This document shows, piece after piece, positions 29,177 to 35,578 of a stretch of DNA of 35,578 bases. The notes below the pieces were generated by a model. The model was not told where the DNA came from. It searched no databases and saw nothing but the letters and a program-made list of their open reading frames with translations. The stretch lies in the NCBI GenBank assembly GCA_030430625.1, contig JAUIKL010000017.1, forward strand, positions 1-35,578, read 5' to 3'. This DNA comes from Gemmatimonadota bacterium. Lineage in GTDB: Bacteria; Gemmatimonadota; Gemmatimonadetes; Longimicrobiales; Gaopeijiaceae. The translations under genes and the position numbers were made by a program. Position 1 is the first letter of the stretch. Each line of letters opens with the position of its first letter.

Positions 29177-29193
29177 CTTCAGGTCCCAGCGGT

Positions 29194-29226
29194 ACTCGAC
29201 CCGGCCACCCTCGGGCCGGGTCGAGT
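29194..29226. terminator. Hairpin between the SRPBCC and histone-like genes
   Basis: A perfect 13-bp stem (29194-29206 with 29214-29226) and 7-nt loop, 17 nt after the SRPBCC stop and 15 nt beyond the stop of the convergent histone-like gene. It can serve both transcripts. The flanking T-runs are weak. Confidence 0.65.
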
Positions 29227-29241
29227 GCCACACTTCTCTGG

Positions 29242-29799
29242 TTACTTCTTGGACGCGGCCTTCTTCCTGGACGCCGACTTCTTCTTGGCCGCAGCCTTCT
29301 TCTTCGGAGCGGCTTTCTTCTTGGCCGCAGCTTTCTTCTTCGGAGCGGCTTTCTTCTTGGCCGCAGCTTTCTTCTTGGGAGCGGCCTTCTTCTTCTTGGC
29401 GGCCGTCTTCTTCTTCGCCTTGGTCGCCGTCTTCTTGGCGGCGGTCCGACCCTTCTCGAACTCGTCCTTGGCGGCGGCGGCCCCGGCGGCGACGGCCTTG
29501 GCACCGGTCCGCGCCTTCTTGGCCACCTTTTTCGCGCGCTTCGAGGCCTCCTTCCCGATCTCCTGAGCCTTGATGGCCGCGGCCAGCTTCACCTGTGCGG
29601 CCTTCGCCTCCCGGCTGGCGGCGCGGGCATCCGACTTGGCGGCTCTCGCCTCCGACTTGGCGTCCTTGGCAGCGGCCTTGGCCTCCGCCGTCCTGGCCTT
29701 CGCCTTCTCCAGTTTCGACTCGAGCTTCTCGACGGCTTTGCGGATCTTCTTCAGCTCACTCTCGAGAGCTTTGACCGACTTGTCGGACTTGCTTCCCAC
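29242..29799 (-). CDS. Histone H1-like lysine/alanine-rich DNA-binding protein
   Basis: A 185-residue protein. The GTG at 29799 is preferred because GGAGG lies 5 nt upstream; a TTG at 29838 would add 13 residues without a good ribosome site. Residues ~5-75 form a charged coiled coil (VKALESELKKIRKAVEKLES, then repeated KAKARTAEAKAAAKDAKSEA). The C-terminal 60 residues are almost entirely K, A and P in KKKAAP/KKKAAA repeats, as in eukaryotic H1 tails and bacterial HC1/AlgP/BpH1 proteins. It should bind and condense DNA non-specifically through the tail, with dimerisation by the coil. Three 36-bp DNA repeats encode part of the tail. Confidence 0.82.
   Translation of the reverse strand: MGSKSDKSVKALESELKKIRKAVEKLESKLEKAKARTAEAKAAAKDAKSEARAAKSDARAASREAKAAQVKLAAAIKAQEIGKEASKRAKKVAKKARTGAKAVAAGAAAAKDEFEKGRTAAKKTATKAKKKTAAKKKKAAPKKKAAAKKKAAPKKKAAAKKKAAPKKKAAAKKKSASRKKAASKK
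29287..29394 (-). repeat. Three 36-bp tandem repeats encoding KKKAAP/KKKAAA units
   Basis: Units begin GGCCGCAGC at 29287, 29323 and 29359. The first two differ by one base (C/T in the tenth position), the third has diverged in its second half. Each encodes twelve residues of the lysine-rich tail. Near-identity at DNA level suggests recent expansion by slippage or unequal exchange. Confidence 0.8.
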
Positions 29800-29977
29800 G
29801 ACGACCTCCGGTGCATGGACTCGGGCGACATCCGCCAAGGTAGGTCAACGCACCTCCGTTGCGCACGCGAATCACGGTGGTGTTCGACGCACGTTGGCGT
29901 CATCTTTGCAGCGCCTCCCCAGTGCGATCGTAAGAAAAGTCGTGTAACCGAGGAGGATAGCGCCCATATTCCCGCCC

Positions 29978-30427
29978 ATGGGTGATCCAACACTGCTGGT
30001 CGTAGAGGACGCGCGGGACCACGCGCTGCTCGTTCGCGTCGCCGCTCGACGTGCGATGCCCGGGTTGGACGTACGTGTAGCCGGCGATGGACGAGAGGGG
30101 ATCGCGTACCTCGCGGGAACACCTCCGTTCGCGGACCGACGGTCGCATCCGGTTCCGGATCTCGTCATCCTGGACTTGCTGATGCCGGAGGTCGACGGCT
30201 TCGAAGTGCTCCAGTGGATGCTGGAGCGGAGGCCCGCCCAGAGAATCCCGATCGTCGTCCTGACCTCGTCCGAACACGCCGACCACGAGAACCGCGCTCG
30301 CGGCCTCGGTGCTGTCGCATTCTATCGGAAGCCGGGGAACCTCGATCAGTTGAGCGAGGTCGTCGAGGGCATCGTACAGGAGTGGGTCGGTCGAGACCTC
30401 AGCTCTGTACTTCCGTCGGCTGGGTAA
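29978..30427 (+). CDS. Single-domain response regulator (Rcp1-like)
   Basis: A 149-residue receiver domain without output domain. The acidic pocket is Glu10-Asp11, the phospho-acceptor Asp66 in DLVILDLLMPEVDG, Thr96/Ser97 in VVLTSSEH and Lys118 in FYRKPGN. The 20-residue insertion before the acceptor strand (GTPPFADRRSHPVPD) is typical of the Rcp1-type regulators paired with hybrid or phytochrome-like kinases. It may be phosphorylated by the kinase at 31694-34270. The ATG at 29978 has no close ribosome site; a strong AGGAGG lies 21 nt upstream with only an in-frame ATA at suitable distance. Its 3' end overlaps the convergent 50-residue gene by 29 nt. Confidence 0.9.
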   Translation: MGDPTLLVVEDARDHALLVRVAARRAMPGLDVRVAGDGREGIAYLAGTPPFADRRSHPVPDLVILDLLMPEVDGFEVLQWMLERRPAQRIPIVVLTSSEHADHENRARGLGAVAFYRKPGNLDQLSEVVEGIVQEWVGRDLSSVLPSAG

Positions 30428-30551
30428 GCTCGTCCGGCACGAAGTCCCGTAGGTTCCCCCAGACGACGAGCGCCCAGATCGCGATCGCGATCACGATGAT
30501 GGCCACGCCCGTCCGGTAGTCGATTCGGGCGCCCCGTATCCATTCGAGCAT
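30399..30551 (-). CDS. Small membrane protein, 50 residues
   Basis: ATG at 30551 has AGGAGAC 6-7 nt upstream. The protein is a short amphipathic head (MLEWIRGARIDYRTG), one very hydrophobic helix VAIIVIAIAIWALVVWGN (~16-33) and a polar tail. I do not recognise it. The ribosome site, the textbook membrane helix and the small size support a real gene although it overlaps the convergent response regulator by 29 nt. Longer forms of the frame are arginine-rich and not credible. Confidence 0.55.
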   Translation of the reverse strand: MLEWIRGARIDYRTGVAIIVIAIAIWALVVWGNLRDFVPDELTQPTEVQS

Positions 30552-30670
30552 CGAGCGTCTCCTGTGTCGTTCGTGGGGCGTGGCGAAGGGCCGGGGAGGA
30601 AGGTACGGGACTCCGCGGCGCTGAAGCGAGGGCTCCCGGGGTCTCGGCAAAGCGAAAGGTCCCGGCACAA

Positions 30671-30710
30671 GACGAAGGGGGCGAGGCCGTCCGGCCCCAC
30701 CCCCTTCGTC
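30671..30710 (-). terminator. Hairpin terminator after the DUF481 gene
   Basis: An 11-bp perfect stem GACGAAGGGGG (30671-30681) with its complement at 30700-30710, with a further GGCC/GGCC pair inside the loop. It lies 20 nt beyond the stop of the minus-strand barrel gene. The T content after it (TCTTGTG) is modest. Confidence 0.6.
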
Positions 30711-30730
30711 GACTCTCTCGGGTGTCTCGT

Positions 30731-31585
30731 CTACAGCTTGATGACGAGAGAGACGGTGAGGAACGAATCGAACTCGTTGCTCGGAACGAGGACGTTCGAG
30801 CCGGCTGGCGTGCCACCGGTATCGAAGAGCGGAACCCCGATCAGGGCCGGGTCGTTGTCGAAGAGCAGCTGGAGCGAGGTCTTGAAGGCGAGTCCCTCCG
30901 CCAGCGCAACGGACAGCGAGGAGATCCAGTCGAAGCGAAGGTCGTCTGTGTTCTGGAGGTTCTCGTCGATGACGATCCCGCTCTCGAACGCGGTCGTTTC
31001 GGTGAGTTCCCGGGTCAGCTCCAACGTGGCCCGAATACCGCCGAAGCCGTCGCTTTCGCCAGGGGTCGGATCGACGTCCTTCTGAATCGTGTAGGTGCCA
31101 CCGATGTCGGTCTTGAAGAGCGTCCGACCGTCGTCGACCCACGTGTCACCCACACCCGCCACGAACGAGACGCGGTGGTTGTAGCCGGCGAAGGTGTTCC
31201 TCTCCCAACCGGCGCCACCGAAGACGAAGAAATCGTTGTCTCCGAGGTTCCGATCGAAACGGGAACGGGCAAAGTAGTTCTCGGCCGACTTTTCGGTGCG
31301 CGTCTCTTCGTTCACCGTGAACGACGATGCCGTCCCGACAGCCGTCCGTGTACGGAAATCCGAGGAGGCGCGGATGCCACCGACCTGGAGCTTGAAGACG
31401 CTGACGTCTCCCGTCCCGGTGAGACCGGACTTGAGTCCGAGCGTGGTGGACGAGGCGTTGCCCGACGTGGTGACGAAGGAGAACTCGGTGCTGTTCTCCC
31501 AGGTGAGGGGGTCCTGAGCCGCAGCGGGGCTCACGAGGGCGGCCGTCAAAAGGGCCGAAGTCATCGCCCTGTAACAGAGTTGCAT
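30731..31585 (-). CDS. DUF481-family outer-membrane protein
   Basis: A 284-residue secreted barrel. ATG at 31585 has AGGAG about 10 nt upstream; the signal peptide is AMTSALLTAALVSPAAAQ. WENSTEFSFVTTSGNASSTTLGLKSG opens with the DUF481/YdiY pattern (strand, TTGNSxxxxLG). Repeated beta-strands follow, such as NYFARSRFDRNL, FVFGGAGWERN, VSFVAGVGDTW, and the C-terminus FLTVSLVIKL. DUF481 proteins are outer-membrane barrels often described as salt-induced, function unknown. The terminal residue is Leu, where many barrels have Phe. An inverted repeat GTTGTA-N6-TACAAC (31642-31659) lies 57 nt upstream of its start and may be regulatory. Confidence 0.85.
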   Translation of the reverse strand: MQLCYRAMTSALLTAALVSPAAAQDPLTWENSTEFSFVTTSGNASSTTLGLKSGLTGTGDVSVFKLQVGGIRASSDFRTRTAVGTASSFTVNEETRTEKSAENYFARSRFDRNLGDNDFFVFGGAGWERNTFAGYNHRVSFVAGVGDTWVDDGRTLFKTDIGGTYTIQKDVDPTPGESDGFGGIRATLELTRELTETTAFESGIVIDENLQNTDDLRFDWISSLSVALAEGLAFKTSLQLLFDNDPALIGVPLFDTGGTPAGSNVLVPSNEFDSFLTVSLVIKL

Positions 31586-31641
31586 TCTAGCCAGCTCCTG
31601 AATGATCGATCAGCGGGAAGCCCCGAAGGGCAGGCGCGTAC

Positions 31642-31659
31642 GTTGTAGTACGGTACAAC
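31642..31659. promoter_or_regulatory. Inverted repeat upstream of the DUF481 gene
   Basis: GTTGTA and TACAAC form perfect 6-bp arms 6 nt apart, in the 108-bp gap between the kinase stop and the DUF481 start. It could be an operator for the DUF481 gene. I see no clear -35/-10 pair around it. Confidence 0.3.
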
Positions 31660-31693
31660 CCTACCGAAGATCGACCCCGGAGATCCAGTCCCC

Positions 31694-34270
31694 TCAGTGC
31701 GGGATCGACGTCGCCCGTGCGCGGTCGATCGATTCCCTTACGCGCCGCCGAAGTTGCGCGGAGGTGAACGGCTTCCGGATCAGACTCTCCGGGTAGTCTC
31801 GGAGTGCCGAGGAGAGGACCGATCCATCGAGGTAACCGGACATGAACAGGACAGGAGTGCCCGGTGCCAGGAGAGGAAGTCGCGCGGCCAGCTCGGGGCC
31901 CGAGAGGCCGGACATGACGACGTCGGTGAGCACGAGGTCGAACGGTTCGTCGGATACCCGAAGTCGGTCGGCGGCCTCGAGGCCGCTCGAGGCGGGCACG
32001 GTGCGATAGCCGGCCTGGTCCAGCGCCCTCGAGACGAAGCGGCGAACCAGATCGTCGTCTTCGACCACGAGGATGCGTTCGGTGCCGACCGGGCCGGGAT
32101 CGTGCTCGGGATCGTCCACCGAGAGACTCCCCTCGTCGGCCAGGGGGAACCAGAGACACATCTGAGTACCCTTGCCCACCTCGCTCTCGGTGAGAAGTCG
32201 ACCCCCACTTCGTTGCACGACGCCATAGACGGTCGAAAGCCCGAGCCCGGTTCCGTGTCCCATGGGTTTGGTCGTGAAGAAGGGCTCGAAGATCCGGTCC
32301 CGCACCTGGGGGTCGATCCCGACACCGGTGTCCGTGACCCCGATGCGAACGCCGTCCTCCTCCTCTTTCGTCTCGGAGTCGACGAAGGTGTAGCGCTCGG
32401 CCGATATCGTGAGGGTGCCGCCGCTCGGCATCGCATCTCGTGCGTTGAGCACGAGGTTCACGAGCGCCTGCTCCAGATCGCCCACGTCGACGGAGATGGT
32501 GAGCGGGCCCGGTTGGATCTCCGTCCGTAGGGAGATCGATTCCCCGAGGAGGGGGACCAGGAGCTTCTCGAGTTCGGGGATCACGGCCGTCACGTCGACG
32601 ACCTGGCCGGGGTCTCGCTCCCGACGGCTGAAGGAGAGGAGTCGACCCGTGAGCGACGTGGCGCGGGCGGTCGCTTTCGAGATCTGATGTAGGTCCTCTC
32701 TCAGGCGGTCGGTCTCGGACAGCTCGTCTTCGAGCAACTCGACGTTGCCCCCGATGACCGTCAGGAGGTTGTTGAAGTCGTGCGCGATGCCCCCCGCGAG
32801 CTGGCCGATCGCATCCATCTTCTGTGTGTGGCGGAGCTGCTCCTGGGTGCGACGCTCCGCGGTGATGTCCTGGGCGATCATTTCCATGATCGGCGTGCCG
32901 TCCGGACCCGTCATCAGGGAGCCACTCAGTCGGACCGCGATCAGCGTCCCGTCCGCGCGCACCCACTCGACCTCGCCGACCGGAACGGCCCCCGCCTCCA
33001 GGGCCCGCGCGACCATCGTTTCTCGGAGTTCCGGCCGGTGGTAGAGGGACGACGGTCCGACCTTGACCAGGGCCTCGGCCGATTCGAAGCCCAGCATGTC
33101 GACCAGCGCCCGGTTGACCTGTAGGAAGCGCCCGTCCGGAGTGGAGAGGTACAGGCCGACAACGGCGTTGTCGAAGAGCGACTGCAGGCGCTCACGCGTC
33201 CGTCGTTCCGAAGCCTCGGCTCGGTGCCGATCCTCCAGCGCCCGGTTGAACTCGGTGACGACGGCTCGCACCTCGTCCGGGGTGTTGAACGGCAACTGCA
33301 CCGTCTCACCACTGGCCAGTGTCTTGGTGCGTTCCGCCAGCTCCTCGAGGGTTCGGGCAATGCGGGCGTACGATCCGCCCGCGAGCGCGACGCCGATGAG
33401 GAGGACGAGGAGGGTCGCCGCCACGTTGCGTAGCGACTCGGCCTTCGCCGGCCCGTAGACGTTCGCGTCGGGTACGCCGACGTAGATCACCCAACCCGGG
33501 TCGATCTCGACCTGTCCCCACGTTCGCGGAATGCCATTGAAGTCCGGGCCCGCCGCGACCCAGCGACCCGGTGCGACCAACTCGTCCCACTCGGAGAGTT
33601 CGGGGAGAGTCGTTCCTACTCGCGTTTCGGCCTCCTGGGACCTCGCGACCACGACGCGCTCGGCGGTGGCGACCGTCGCCAGATGATCCTCGGGGATCGT
33701 GACACCTCCGAACAACTCGCTGAGCTCGACAAGCGCGACCGTTCCGACCACCGCGCCCTCGATACGGCCCTCTTCGTCCAGGGCCGGCGCCGCGAGGGGA
33801 AGGATCCACTCGTTGGTCACGGGAGCGCGAACCGGGTTGCCGAAGGTGAACTGACGGGTGATGACCAGCTCGTCCCACCAGGTCCACTCCGTCGGTCGCG
33901 GGCCTCGGTCCAGGTTGCCGGTGGCAGAACAGAGGACCGCTCCGTCGCCCGTGACCGCGATCGCGTCCCGGAGGAAGGGGTGATGGGCCACCGCCTGCCA
34001 CATCTGCCTCAGACATCCGTCTGGATCCTCCGGATCGAGCGCAGCCATATCGGCCGAGGCGTGCATCATCGCCTCGGCGGTTCGAAAGAACTGGGTCACG
34101 CCGAGGGCGGTCGCGTCCGCGAACGCCAGGGCGTCTTCTTCGGCCGCTTCGCGCGCGCCCCGGAAGTCCCTGTAGCTCCACCAGCCCTGGAGGGCCAGGA
34201 GGGGTACGGCCAGCGCCGCGACCAGAAGCATGATCTGGCGGCGAAGCGAGGTCCCGGAACTGATGCTCAT
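31694..34270 (-). CDS. Hybrid sensor histidine kinase: Cache-like sensor, HAMP, PAS, HisKA, HATPase_c, receiver
   Basis: An 858-residue inner-membrane kinase. TM1 is at ~12-30 ([20 protein letters not shown]) and TM2 at ~283-302; the ~250 residues between them form a periplasmic sensor of the dCache type ([12 protein letters not shown] and [12 protein letters not shown] are typical). HAMP follows (303-355), then PAS (360-475, [20 protein letters not shown]), HisKA with His497 in [10 protein letters not shown], and HATPase_c with N-box NARDAMP (609-615), G1 DTGVGID (647-653) and G2 GHGTGLGL (671-678). The receiver has Asp783 in [10 protein letters not shown] and Lys833. The signal is unknown. 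The response regulator at 29978 is a plausible partner. Start 34270 has a GGCAGG ribosome site. Confidence 0.94.
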   Translation of the reverse strand: MSISSGTSLRRQIMLLVAALAVPLLALQGWWSYRDFRGAREAAEEDALAFADATALGVTQFFRTAEAMMHASADMAALDPEDPDGCLRQMWQAVAHHPFLRDAIAVTGDGAVLCSATGNLDRGPRPTEWTWWDELVITRQFTFGNPVRAPVTNEWILPLAAPALDEEGRIEGAVVGTVALVELSELFGGVTIPEDHLATVATAERVVVARSQEAETRVGTTLPELSEWDELVAPGRWVAAGPDFNGIPRTWGQVEIDPGWVIYVGVPDANVYGPAKAESLRNVAATLLVLLIGVALAGGSYARIARTLEELAERTKTLASGETVQLPFNTPDEVRAVVTEFNRALEDRHRAEASERRTRERLQSLFDNAVVGLYLSTPDGRFLQVNRALVDMLGFESAEALVKVGPSSLYHRPELRETMVARALEAGAVPVGEVEWVRADGTLIAVRLSGSLMTGPDGTPIMEMIAQDITAERRTQEQLRHTQKMDAIGQLAGGIAHDFNNLLTVIGGNVELLEDELSETDRLREDLHQISKATARATSLTGRLLSFSRRERDPGQVVDVTAVIPELEKLLVPLLGESISLRTEIQPGPLTISVDVGDLEQALVNLVLNARDAMPSGGTLTISAERYTFVDSETKEEEDGVRIGVTDTGVGIDPQVRDRIFEPFFTTKPMGHGTGLGLSTVYGVVQRSGGRLLTESEVGKGTQMCLWFPLADEGSLSVDDPEHDPGPVGTERILVVEDDDLVRRFVSRALDQAGYRTVPASSGLEAADRLRVSDEPFDLVLTDVVMSGLSGPELAARLPLLAPGTPVLFMSGYLDGSVLSSALRDYPESLIRKPFTSAQLRRRVRESIDRARATSIPH

Positions 34271-34368
34271 CTACCTGCCGTGGGTGTGTGGAGCGCGCAG
34301 GAAGCCAACCTATTCGGGTGCCTGTCCCGCTACCAGCCTGCCCCGGGGTGGACTATCTTCTCCGTCCC

Positions 34369-34441
34369 GGGGCCATAGCTCAGTTGGGAGAGCGCCTGGT
34401 TTGCAACCAGGAGGTCGCCAGTTCGATCCTGGCTGGCTCCA
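34369..34441 (+). tRNA. tRNA-Ala (anticodon TGC)
   Basis: A 73-nt cloverleaf. The acceptor stem pairs 34369-34375 with 34434-34440 and includes the G3-U70 wobble that identifies alanine tRNAs. D-arm GCTC/GAGC, anticodon stem CCTGG/CCAGG with loop TTTGCAA (anticodon TGC, 34402-34404), T-arm GCCAG/CTGGC with TTCGATC. The 3' CCA is not encoded. A TATCTT hexamer at 34354-34359 could be the -10 box. It is not next to rRNA genes. Confidence 0.98.
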
Positions 34442-34551
34442 CTTCACTTCGAGTCGAGGCGTGCTTCGCACCTTCCGCGTCGGCCGTCCGGTCGACCCCG
34501 GTCCTCGTTTGATCTCCGGCTCGTAGCCCCCGAATCGGGAGAAGCTTCATC

Positions 34552-35130
34552 GTGCGCGATCTCGTCTATTACATCGCCGTGACCCTCGACGGCTTCATTG
34601 CCCGGACGGACGGATCCTTCGCCGACTTCCCGTGGGACGAGGAGTTCATCGAGGCGCTGCGGCTGCGCTTTCCCGAAACGCTCCCGGCACCCATGAGGCC
34701 CGGCGCGGATCGCAGTCAGAACGTGCGCTTCGACGCTGTGCTCATGGGCCGCCACACGTACGAGGTCGGATCGAAGCAGGGGCTGACCAGCCCCTATCCG
34801 ACGTTGGATCAGTTCGTGTGCTCGCGCACGATGAGTGAGCGCCCGGATCCCGCCGTCGAGGTGATCGGGGGCGGCCTGGCGGAGCGCGTTTCGGCGCTCA
34901 AGGCCGAGCCGGGCAAGGACATCTGGATCTGTGGCGGCAGCGAGGTCGCGTCCGACCTCCTCGGGGCGGGGCTCGTGGATCGGCTCATCGTGAAGTCGGT
35001 GCCCCTGGTGCTCGGGACGGGCATTCCACTCCTCCGCCGTGAGGTCACCGACGTGGCACTGACGCTGGAGTCCCGGGTCGGCTTCGACAGCGGCTACTCG
35101 ATCACGGAGTACCGGATCGAGCGAGCGTAG
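34552..35130 (+). CDS. Dihydrofolate reductase-family (RibD C-terminal-like) protein
   Basis: A 192-residue NADPH-type reductase fold. LVYYIAVTLDGFIARTDGSF (4-23) is the first strand of DHFR/RibD_C proteins, RFDAVLMGRHTYEVG (59-73) the characteristic cofactor-side block, and DIWICGGSEVASDLLGAGLV (124-143) the dinucleotide-binding turn. It ends YSITEYRIE. Stand-alone proteins of this group (YyaP/YwjB-like) have no established substrate. The GTG at 34552 is supported by GGGAGAAG 7-8 nt upstream. It stands alone between the tRNA and the partial membrane protein gene. Confidence 0.88.
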   Translation: MRDLVYYIAVTLDGFIARTDGSFADFPWDEEFIEALRLRFPETLPAPMRPGADRSQNVRFDAVLMGRHTYEVGSKQGLTSPYPTLDQFVCSRTMSERPDPAVEVIGGGLAERVSALKAEPGKDIWICGGSEVASDLLGAGLVDRLIVKSVPLVLGTGIPLLRREVTDVALTLESRVGFDSGYSITEYRIERA

Positions 35131-35187
35131 TCGGGCTTCGCGCGTTTGGATCGCCGCCACTCCGCTCGTGGCGTAGCTTCGACCGCC

Positions 35188-35578
35188 ATGGACTCTCTGC
35201 TTCCGGTCATCGGGTGGTCGCTCGGCTTCGGCCTGACGCTGGCCTCGCTCGCCTACGCCATCCAGCACTTCCGGATCTCCAGTGCGATGTCGTACATCCA
35301 GCGGCTGAACAGCTCGGACATGGTCGAGATCCGGAGCGCGATTCATCAGTGGCTCGACGGGCCGGGGACGGACGCCGAGAAGTTCCAGGAGGCCGAGAGG
35401 GATCAAGAGCCCGGACGGGCTACTGGTTCCGGTACCTTGCCGAGGAGATCTCGGCCGACGCCGCCAAGCGCGAGCGACTCCTTCGGGATCGGTACGAGAT
35501 CCCCGCCACGTATCTTTCGACGGCGACCGGCGAGCGTGTGCCGACCGAGCGGCTCCGTATCGGCGTCGCGCCGGCCGA
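35188..35578 (+). CDS. Unrecognised membrane-anchored protein, partial, apparent frameshift
   Basis: ATG at 35188 opens a protein with one membrane helix (LLPVIGWSLGFGLTLASLAY) and an amphipathic stretch, ISSAMSYIQRLNSSDMVEIR then IHQWLDGPGTDAEKFQEAER. From about 35395-35418 the natural reading moves to another frame: the original frame becomes P/R/S-rich, while the -1 frame reads GYWFRYLAEEISADAAKRER and continues RLLRDRYEIPATYLS to the window end without a stop. The simplest view is one protein with a one-base deletion near 35410-35418, either real or from assembly. The first part is loosely like small membrane proteins of the DUF4760 type, but I would not name it. It runs off the right edge. 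Confidence 0.5.
   Translation, partial: MDSLLPVIGWSLGFGLTLASLAYAIQHFRISSAMSYIQRLNSSDMVEIRSAIHQWLDGPGTDAEKFQEAERDQEPGRATGSGTLPRRSRPTPPSASDSFGIGTRSPPRIFRRRPASVCRPSGSVSASRRP

Noticed and set aside
29281-29400. 36-bp direct repeats as a CRISPR-like array
   Set aside because: The repeats are contiguous without spacers and are in frame within the lysine/alanine-rich tail of a coding gene.
29951-29968. AGGAGG with ATA as an alternative start of the response regulator
   Set aside because: ATA initiation is very rare and the ATG at 29978 gives the expected receiver start; the AGGAGG is noted but may be coincidental.

Overview
The window is about 35.6 kb of GC-rich, densely coding bacterial chromosome. 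There is no phage, plasmid, insertion sequence or CRISPR signature. The mix of genes is what I would expect from Gemmatimonadota or a close relative: a SusC/RagA-type TonB receptor start, secreted M28, M19 and M50 peptidases, a PadR regulator fused by overlap to an orphan ADOP-type permease, a TPR-like/MBL hydrolase, a KKAAP-rich histone H1-like protein and a redoxin (seleno)protein. The phylum is an inference from gene content, with no rRNA or marker phylogeny available. Most genes sit in short units of one to four, often divergent or convergent, and several convergent junctions carry a strong GC-rich hairpin.

Layout. 1-3041: start of a TonB receptor with a promoter and palindromic operator candidate, a secreted M28 peptidase, and a lipoprotein hydrolase. 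3048-5298: alkyltransferase-like protein, YfiT-like DinB protein, tyrS. 5331-8891: terminator, outer-membrane barrel, and a large acyl-CoA oxidase with a TerB-like N-terminus. 9091-12761: purE, then padR overlapping an ADOP permease. 12863-17792: greA, then an ABC ATPase, an 848-residue FtsX-type permease and an AttH/CrtC-like lipoprotein (an AttEFGH-like export cassette). 17796-20403 (minus): esterase, two-domain ring-cleaving dioxygenase under a striking 28-bp palindrome, and a BtuF-like protein without a signal peptide. 20496-22639: peroxiredoxin-like protein, a possible small minus-strand transcription unit, and an MBL hydrolase. 22643-24808 (minus): M50-like peptidase, PpiC lipoprotein and a small membrane protein. 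24941-26935: CcdA and TlpA-like thiol-redox genes convergent with a selenocysteine peroxiredoxin. 27107-29176: M19-like protein and an ArsR-SRPBCC pair. 29242-34270: histone-like protein, receiver protein, 50-residue membrane protein, DUF481 barrel and hybrid histidine kinase. 34369-35578: tRNA-Ala(TGC), a DHFR-like reductase and a partial membrane protein with an apparent frameshift.

Two things stand out. The gene at 26348-26935 (minus) has one in-frame TGA exactly where the peroxidatic cysteine of a TxxC peroxiredoxin should be, followed by a well-formed bacterial SECIS-like hairpin, so it reads as a selenoprotein and not as a broken gene. It lies next to a CcdA/TlpA pair, making a small envelope thiol/selenol redox neighbourhood. 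Second, 21105-21433 (minus) has promoter-like boxes, a 5' hairpin, a 12-nt perfect Shine-Dalgarno sequence ahead of a 20-codon frame, and a hairpin with a U-tract. It may be an undescribed structured RNA or small-peptide gene.
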